Assembly: GCA_008125075.1 (NCBI GenBank)
Contig: VLTH01000002.1
Coordinates: 3,220,146 to 3,272,743 of the forward strand
From: Acetivibrio alkalicellulosi
Lineage (GTDB): Bacteria; Bacillota; Clostridia; Acetivibrionales; Acetivibrionaceae
Direction of reading: 5' to 3'
Length of the DNA: 52,598 nucleotides
Position numbers and translations under genes: made by a program. Below the pieces are notes generated by a model. It was not told the origin of the DNA and did no database searches. It saw only the letters and a program-made list of their open reading frames with translations. Positions 46,740 to 52,598 of this stretch are shown here, piece after piece; position 1 is the stretch's first letter; the number at the start of each line of letters is the position of its first letter.

Positions 46740-49691
46740 CTAATCAAGTCCAAATTCTTTTCTCTTATAGGTTATTTCATCATTTATATAACGTACATAT
46801 TCTGTAATTGCCTCTCTTGGCTCAAGACTAACACTTCCCATTAGTCTTCTAAATTTATTATCTTCTGTAACGACAGTGTAAAAGGCATTGTTTATATGTC
46901 TTGAATTAAAATACCCTCCAGGTATCTGAGGAATTCCTTTTACATTTTCAAGTTGCTGGGCTAGGGCTCTATAGTCATTAATTGGCCAAGGGAGATTTGC
47001 AAGTGCTTCTAAGTTTGCAGTGGGATATCTTGCAGCAGGTCCCATCAAAGCTTCCATTTCAACACCAAACCTGGTTTGAGTTTGTGCCGATACCCACCAC
47101 TTCATAAATTCCCATGATGCCTCCTTGTCCTTTGACTTTTCCATCATAATACAAGCCAATCCTGTAGCAGGCACATCTCTTCTAATACTTCCATCATCCT
47201 TCACCGTTCCTGGAACAGGTGCAAACCCCCAAAGCCCTCTTATTTCAGGAGCAAAAACCTGTAGAGTATTGTACATGGTATAGTCAGAAATAACCAATGG
47301 CATCTCACCTGTTCTAAATCTATTTATACCATCAAACTCCCTTTCCAGCTTATAATCAGTGTAATATTCTGTAAACTCTCTGAATGCTTTTATTGCAACA
47401 TCTGTATCAAGAGCCGATGCTCTTTTATCATCTGTATAATACTGGCCTCCATTTTGATATAAAAACATTCCAAACACGGCCTCTGAAACTGGCAATACAT
47501 TAATGCTGTTTATATCATAATAGTCCATAGGTAAAAGTCCAAATCCCATTTGATTTTTGCTAAGCACCGATATTGTTGTTTTAACTTCATCCCACGTATC
47601 AGGATACTGTAAATTCAAATCTCTTAAGATATCTTTTCTATAAAAAAGCATTTTAAATATTAATTGCTCTGGCAAGGCAAAACATTTATCTTCAAATGTA
47701 TAAGGCACCATTGCACTTTCATGAAACTGACCTATTACCTCATGGAAATCTTCAAATGAAGTCAAATCAACAACAGCATTTCTCATTCCATAATTCATAG
47801 GTATATCATTCCATACCTGCATGGCAACGTCTGGCCCTTGTCCCGATAATGTTGCTGGAAGCAATGTTGCCATATCTACCAGCATTAGATTAACATTAAT
47901 GCCTGTTTTTCGGGTAAAATCCTCATCTATCAAAGCTTTCATTGTGTTAGCCTGATCTCTGCCTGTTCCCACCCATACAGTAATTACTCTTTCATCTTTA
48001 TCTTTAGTGACATTTCCTATTGCATTGTAATTCACTATAAAAGAATAAAATAAAGACTTTATTTCATGCACAACTCTATTCCAAAATGAATTTTTTAGCT
48101 TTGGGATAGATTTGTCAGATGATAATATATATATCTTATCTAACTGAAGTGGCTGCTCCATAGCACGAATCATCCAATCTGCCATAGACCCCATGTTTTG
48201 CTTGAATTGATCTATTTGTCTGGTTATAAGCTCAACATCCCTGCACAATCTGTCCAGCTGGTCTCTCATAGAAATTAATCCAGCTTCTCTGTCTCCAATA
48301 TTCCCAGCCATTTCCTCTATCTTTTTAATTATTAAATCCAGCCGTTCCTTTTCCACCTTCATAGAATCTACAATTCCTGGTATACTTTTTTCCACCTGGT
48401 AGTCCCGCCACCTATCGGGAGAAGTCCCAGTAACACTAAGTATTTTTCTGTATAGTCTATTTAAGTTTCTAACACCTGTTTCAACTTCTCTTATAACTTC
48501 TGAAAACTCACCTAAAACAGCTTCCATTCGTATTGTGTTTTTACCTTCTTTAAAATAAAATAAATATGGCTCTTCATCTCCTAAAACCTCTATTCTCCAA
48601 TCCCTGTGATGCCTAAATGGAATCCTTTCGGCGTTAGAAAAAGGAACCTTTCCGTTTATATACAATTTTCTCGATGTGTAGATGCCTCTAACAAAATTCT
48701 GCTTTACATTAAACCCTAAATTATATAGTCCTGACTCAGGCACATCCACTTCCCATTCAATCCATTGGCCTGCAATCCTCCAGTTATATCCTCCGATTGT
48801 ATTATTTAAATTTAATTTTGGACTATAAGGAGTAACAGCTGGACTTGAATTGTCAGCATCTGGGTAGAGCATCTGAGATGACTTTAGACTGGCATCTTCT
48901 GCCTCAAAATATAAAAGTCTACCTAAAACTTCTTTGTACCCATTTTCCTTGTATATTTTAAGCTTCTCGGCGTATGTTGGTATTTCTTCTTCCTGATAAA
49001 TCCTTATTTTTCTTAAAACCATAGGCTCTCTTATAGATACAATTGTCAAAGAATGAACCCCTTTAGAAAAATAGAATTTAAAAGGTGTTGTATAATGGCC
49101 CTGGTAGTCTTTAGCAACTGCTTTAATCCAGTCAGGAGATTCTATTTGACTAGGCCTTAGATCATTTCCCTGATTATCCTTTAAAACATTGTGGGGACTA
49201 TCAATCCAGAGTCTATCAAATTCAACATTATTGACCTCTGAAAAAGGCAACTGGCCATTTATAAATATTGCCCTTTGTATGGCAGAATTTTTTCCTTCTA
49301 TAGGATAGTATTCAAAAGAAATGTTATATAATCCTGCTTCTTTTACTTCCACTTCATATGTAATAGAACCTTCTTCTTTAGTTAGCACCGACTTACCTTC
49401 CATGCCCTGGAAGTTTTCTAATATTTCTAATTCCATATTAAAAACATCTGTGTAAGAATGTGCATCAATTAAGTATTCTCTTTGAGGAAATTCCTTATCT
49501 TTATGTTTTGCAATATAGGTAGAATAGTTAATGACATCTGTGTATGATTGCAGCATTTCATAATAATTGTGTGCTGCATTAACAGAAGTTTCAAGAGTAT
49601 CTTCAAAATTTGCATAACAATAGTTACTTAATATAACTATTATAAGCAATAATAAAACTGACTTTTTTAAAATTGCACGCCTTAACAACAA
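46740..49691 (-). CDS. giant solute-binding protein with N-terminal carbohydrate-binding-like modules
   Basis: This 983-aa exported protein (signal MLLRRAILKKSVLLLLIIVI) is about twice the usual size. Two related beta-sandwich-like modules come first: about 75-235 (AGLYNISFEYYPIEGKN, AIFINGQLPF) and about 255-415 (SGLYNLGFNVKQNF, KLYINGKVPF, YLFYFKEGKNTIRM). A predicted coiled coil follows (about 430-525), then a family 1 binding-protein domain (about 565-983: ITVWVGTGRDQANTMKALID, GQGPDVAMQVWNDIP, FRTGEMPLVISDYTMYNTLQ, EASWEFMKWWVSAQTQ). TTG at 49691 follows GGAGGG. No lipobox is seen. The design suggests capture of polymer or cell-bound sugar before transport by the adjacent permeases. Confidence 0.88.
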   Translation of the reverse strand: MLLRRAILKKSVLLLLIIVILSNYCYANFEDTLETSVNAAHNYYEMLQSYTDVINYSTYIAKHKDKEFPQREYLIDAHSYTDVFNMELEILENFQGMEGKSVLTKEEGSITYEVEVKEAGLYNISFEYYPIEGKNSAIQRAIFINGQLPFSEVNNVEFDRLWIDSPHNVLKDNQGNDLRPSQIESPDWIKAVAKDYQGHYTTPFKFYFSKGVHSLTIVSIREPMVLRKIRIYQEEEIPTYAEKLKIYKENGYKEVLGRLLYFEAEDASLKSSQMLYPDADNSSPAVTPYSPKLNLNNTIGGYNWRIAGQWIEWEVDVPESGLYNLGFNVKQNFVRGIYTSRKLYINGKVPFSNAERIPFRHHRDWRIEVLGDEEPYLFYFKEGKNTIRMEAVLGEFSEVIREVETGVRNLNRLYRKILSVTGTSPDRWRDYQVEKSIPGIVDSMKVEKERLDLIIKKIEEMAGNIGDREAGLISMRDQLDRLCRDVELITRQIDQFKQNMGSMADWMIRAMEQPLQLDKIYILSSDKSIPKLKNSFWNRVVHEIKSLFYSFIVNYNAIGNVTKDKDERVITVWVGTGRDQANTMKALIDEDFTRKTGINVNLMLVDMATLLPATLSGQGPDVAMQVWNDIPMNYGMRNAVVDLTSFEDFHEVIGQFHESAMVPYTFEDKCFALPEQLIFKMLFYRKDILRDLNLQYPDTWDEVKTTISVLSKNQMGFGLLPMDYYDINSINVLPVSEAVFGMFLYQNGGQYYTDDKRASALDTDVAIKAFREFTEYYTDYKLEREFDGINRFRTGEMPLVISDYTMYNTLQVFAPEIRGLWGFAPVPGTVKDDGSIRRDVPATGLACIMMEKSKDKEASWEFMKWWVSAQTQTRFGVEMEALMGPAARYPTANLEALANLPWPINDYRALAQQLENVKGIPQIPGGYFNSRHINNAFYTVVTEDNKFRRLMGSVSLEPREAITEYVRYINDEITYKRKEFGLD

Positions 49692-49743
49692 ATAAATCCC
49701 TCCATAGTTTTAACCAATGTAGGCATTTCTTGCAAGTACATCA

Positions 49744-52203
49744 CTATAAAAAGGTATCAAATACACTTCTTATTTTTAAGCTATCCTTAAGTACTTTAGC
49801 ATCTATATTATTTGATACACTGCTTTTCATTATATCAATAGTCTTTTGTACACCTGGAATTAAGTCAAAATAGTTGTCATTTAATCTAATGTCAGTGCCT
49901 TCTGTCCTAAGCTCCACATATTTAGCCATTCCTTTGGAATTAAGACAAATTATAAATTTATCACTCTTTTCTTCTACTTGGATCTTTATTTCAGGATTAA
50001 TAAAGAAATAGTGCTTTGCTTTGACAAAAAGATGTACACCACTATGAATAATTTCATCTTCTAGTAAAAGCTGGTAACCAATATACATTTCTCGCTCTTT
50101 TTCTTCACAGTCTACAATATCTTTAAAATCTAAACTCTCAAAAACTCCTGTACTAAGAGAATTTATCTCAAATTCCATGCTTCCTTCTTTTTGAATAAGG
50201 GATTCTTTGTTTCTAAGGGTCCAAAGTATACCGCCCTTTACATTCTTCATACTCTCATTTGTGACATTAAACTCAATTAAAGTGCCTTTATCATTTATAG
50301 ATAATAAAACAGGAGCAAAAAATCTTTTAGCAAAATAATGAAGTGCCTTCCACCTTCCATAGTAATCAATAGATGACCATGAGGCAACAGGCCAGCAGTC
50401 ATTTAATTGCCAGTATATAGCCCCCATGCACCTTCCCCTGTTTCTTCTCCAGTGTTCAACCCCATATTTTATTGCTTCTGCCTGTAATATTTGAGAAACA
50501 TAGACTAATGAGTTAAAATCTTTAGGGTATTTAAAGTTCTCCGACAGATAGTGTAGTATTTTCCCATTTGCAGCACCGTTTTTCTGGTGCCTTTCCATAA
50601 CATAAGAGAATATATTCCTATCTTCTGGCAATGTAAATGATTCAATTGTTTTTTCTGAAGGAAATGATTGAAATCCAAATTCCGAAACAAATCTAAAGAA
50701 AAAATTCCTATACTGAGTAAATGGTTTTAAGCCGTGCCATACATCCCAATAATGTGCATCTCCAACATTTTCATTGTTTGGATCTTCAAAACCTCCCCCA
50801 GAAGAAGGAGATGAAGGCCAGTAAAAAGAGTTTGGATCACATTCTTTTACAACCTGAGGAAGGTAAATTTCAAATAGTTTTATATATCCCGTCTTGTGTC
50901 TGGCTGTTTTTGGAAAATTCCAATAAAACCAACCGCTTTCTATTTCATTATTTCCGCACCAAAGTCCCAAACAAGCATGGTGCCTTATTCTTTTCACGTT
51001 ATCTTTTGCCTCTTGAACCACATTTTCAATAAATTCATCAGTCACTTCATATACAGCACATGCAAACATAAAATCCTGCCACACAATCAGTCCATATTCA
51101 TCACACAATTCAAAAAAGTAGTCTTGTGGGTATATTCCTCCACCCCATACTCTTATCATATTAAAATTAGCCTGTACACTACTTTCAATAAGGTACCTTG
51201 TCTTTTCCCTGTTGCATCTTGGAAGAATACTGTCTTCTGGAATATAATTTGCACCCATGGCAAATATGTCAACTCCATTTACAACAAAGTAAAAACTCTC
51301 TCCCCACTCATCCTTCTTTTGAATGACTTCTATAGTCCTAAGTCCAATATTTAAAGTAGAACTGTCCATACAGCGGCTACTTTGTTTTAGCCGGACTTCA
51401 ACTTTATACAAAGGGTGCTCACCATATCCATTAGGCCACCACAACTTAGGGTTTTCAATATCTATATTTATATAGTTTACCTCATCTTTAGCTACCACAC
51501 TTACACTTTTTACTTCTCCATCTGGTGAAGTAACAGTAGCTTCAAGTTCTAAGACTTCCTTGCTCCAATTATCTATTTCAACCTTTATATTAAGATTAAC
51601 TTTATCTTTATCATGATTTTGGGTTATATAAACATCATTTAATTTACCAAAACTATAGCCTGTTATATAAATATCTCTCCAAATACCCGAATCGGGAATT
51701 TGAGGACCCCAATCCCATCCATATGTACAATGTCCCTTTCGTATATGAGGAAAACCAGCAACGGCATCTTCAGAACCCCACAAAGGATTTTCTTTTTGTT
51801 TTTGCTGAATATATTTTAATGGAGATTCAAAAAGGATATGTATTGTATTTGAACCAGCATGTAAAAACTCTTTTATGTCAAATTCATATGTCCTGTGCAT
51901 ATTTTCTGTTTCTCCAATAGTTTTGCCGTTTATACTTATCACACTTAGAGTATCAAGGCCTTTGCAACACAAAAAAAGCCTGTCCTGATTTAACAACTCA
52001 TTTTCTACCTCAAACTCACGTTTATATTCATATTCTTTTTCAGCTATTGAAAGAGCTTTTGGCTCGTTATCTCTGTAAAAAGGATCCTCAATAGAATTAT
52101 TACTTAACAGATCATGAAAAACAGAACCTGGTACATTTGCTTCAATCCATATGCTATCCTCCATGCTTTTCATTTGCCACTTACCGTTTAAATACAATCT
52201 CAT
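49744..52203 (-). CDS. GH2 beta-mannosidase
   Basis: This 819-aa enzyme has no signal peptide and should act in the cytoplasm, releasing mannose from short beta-mannosides. The sugar-binding domain (LNGKWQMKS, ANVPGSVFHDLLSNNSIEDP, YGWDWGPQIP) and the Ig-like domain precede the TIM barrel. Acid/base Glu420 lies in WCGNNEIESG and nucleophile Glu508 in FVSEFGFQS, both typical of GH2 mannosidases. ATG at 52203 follows GGGGGACAGCAAGGT. It is the first gene of the cluster and the only enzyme in it, so it defines the likely substrate class. Confidence 0.93.
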   Translation of the reverse strand: MRLYLNGKWQMKSMEDSIWIEANVPGSVFHDLLSNNSIEDPFYRDNEPKALSIAEKEYEYKREFEVENELLNQDRLFLCCKGLDTLSVISINGKTIGETENMHRTYEFDIKEFLHAGSNTIHILFESPLKYIQQKQKENPLWGSEDAVAGFPHIRKGHCTYGWDWGPQIPDSGIWRDIYITGYSFGKLNDVYITQNHDKDKVNLNIKVEIDNWSKEVLELEATVTSPDGEVKSVSVVAKDEVNYINIDIENPKLWWPNGYGEHPLYKVEVRLKQSSRCMDSSTLNIGLRTIEVIQKKDEWGESFYFVVNGVDIFAMGANYIPEDSILPRCNREKTRYLIESSVQANFNMIRVWGGGIYPQDYFFELCDEYGLIVWQDFMFACAVYEVTDEFIENVVQEAKDNVKRIRHHACLGLWCGNNEIESGWFYWNFPKTARHKTGYIKLFEIYLPQVVKECDPNSFYWPSSPSSGGGFEDPNNENVGDAHYWDVWHGLKPFTQYRNFFFRFVSEFGFQSFPSEKTIESFTLPEDRNIFSYVMERHQKNGAANGKILHYLSENFKYPKDFNSLVYVSQILQAEAIKYGVEHWRRNRGRCMGAIYWQLNDCWPVASWSSIDYYGRWKALHYFAKRFFAPVLLSINDKGTLIEFNVTNESMKNVKGGILWTLRNKESLIQKEGSMEFEINSLSTGVFESLDFKDIVDCEEKEREMYIGYQLLLEDEIIHSGVHLFVKAKHYFFINPEIKIQVEEKSDKFIICLNSKGMAKYVELRTEGTDIRLNDNYFDLIPGVQKTIDIMKSSVSNNIDAKVLKDSLKIRSVFDTFL

Positions 52204-52252
52204 ACCTTGCTGTCCCCCATTATTATATTTATACAAATAATTCTATATAGAC

Positions 52253-52273
52253 TTACAAAAATCCTTCTTGTAA
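52253..52273 (-). promoter_or_regulatory. small inverted repeat upstream of the mannosidase cluster
   Basis: TTACAA (52253-52258) and TTGTAA (52268-52273) form a 6-bp inverted repeat 50 bases before the first gene. The minus strand here also offers a poor -35/-10 pair. This is a weak candidate operator/promoter. Confidence 0.3.
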
Positions 52274-52328
52274 AATTAAGCATGTGGAGTTCAATACAAG
52301 TCAAATTATTTAAACTCTCTATTTGAAA

Positions 52329-52406
52329 TTAATTTATAGCTGTCAATGGCATATCGTCCCATGTTTTGCCTAATAAAACTCTACCATTTTTCTTTTTATT
52401 TATACC
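52329..52406 (-). pseudogene. C-terminal end of a phage Gp37/Gp68-like (DUF5131) gene cut by IS66
   Basis: The minus strand directly after the IS end reads GINKKKNGRVLLGKTWDDMP and five more residues before a stop. This resembles the conserved tail of DUF5131 (Gp37/Gp68-like) proteins, G-x-N-K-K-K-x-G-R-x-L-x-G-x-x-W-x-x-x-P. The body of the gene would lie beyond the IS to the right, outside the window. Confidence 0.55.
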
Positions 52407-52598
52407 GTAAGCGTCATATAATACCCACCTAAAAAAAATTACAAATTTATTATATGCTATTATTATTAAATTTACAGACTTCTGGAATGTCTTTAGACCA
52501 AGGCAAATATAAGTCTAATATTTTTTGATCATTGACATCTGAATTAGGCAACATGTGTAATAGATATTTTAGATATTCAAAAGGCTTTAGGTTATTTT
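52407..52598 (-). mobile_element. second IS66 copy, left end only
   Basis: From 52407 the sequence repeats 1489-1680 with one change in 192 bases (52511 A, where the first copy has G at 1593). The coding strand and orientation match the first copy, and the C-terminal part of tnpC is visible. The 8 bases before it are TTTATACC; the other end is outside the window. Confidence 0.93.

Overview
The window looks like chromosome of a low-GC, spore-forming, cellulosome-producing clostridium (Acetivibrio/Ruminiclostridium-like). The evidence is AT-rich DNA, sporulation genes (sigH, ytxC, yyaC), two secreted proteins ending in type I dockerins, a Cys T-box in front of cysE-cysS, and intergenic regions full of palindromic repeats. 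The species cannot be fixed from the sequence alone.

Layout. (1) About 1-5580 is the decayed end of an integrative element beside tRNA-Thr(GGT). It holds a truncated ParA-type ATPase, an AbiE toxin-antitoxin pair and the N-terminal wreck of a tyrosine recombinase. The antitoxin gene abiEi is split by a complete IS66 element (1489-3943) with an exact 8-bp target duplication, and the toxin gene abiEii carries a deletion/frameshift. (2) 5757-19972 (mostly minus strand) is a housekeeping block: gltX, T-box, cysE-cysS, mrnC, rlmB, yacP, sigH. The usual cysS-mrnC junction is interrupted by about 7 kb that carries a two-gene secreted-protein operon, a mosaic GH5 glycosidase with a dockerin, and a decayed second copy of the 3' end of the secreted-protein gene. 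(3) 20409-36165 is a mixed region: a beta-propeller dockerin protein, small membrane proteins, a probable 6S RNA with a strong promoter, an OGG1-type glycosylase, DUF6062, a P-loop/Asp23 fusion, ytxC, a DUF6873-like protein, yebC, an orphan histidine kinase, a CoA-binding protein, YigZ and the YyaC spore protease. (4) 36455-52203 is one minus-strand carbohydrate cluster. In transcription order it runs GH2 beta-mannosidase, giant solute-binding protein, two permeases, secreted NHL/TPR protein, YIP1 membrane protein, DUF5696 protein, two more permeases and a lipoprotein solute-binding protein. It encodes no ATPase. (5) At 52407 a second, nearly identical IS66 copy begins; it has landed in the last codons of a gene that resembles phage Gp37/Gp68 (DUF5131).

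How the parts work together. The cellulosomal GH5 protein and the mannosidase/ABC cluster fit a plant-polysaccharide lifestyle: extracellular hydrolysis, uptake through two binding proteins and four permeases probably sharing a distant ATPase, then intracellular cleavage. The NHL/TPR, YIP1 and DUF5696 proteins between the two transporters have no assigned role and are the best candidate here for an undescribed system. Several interspersed palindrome families (called R1 to R6 below) recur between genes; two of them lie exactly at the boundaries of the solute-binding-protein genes.
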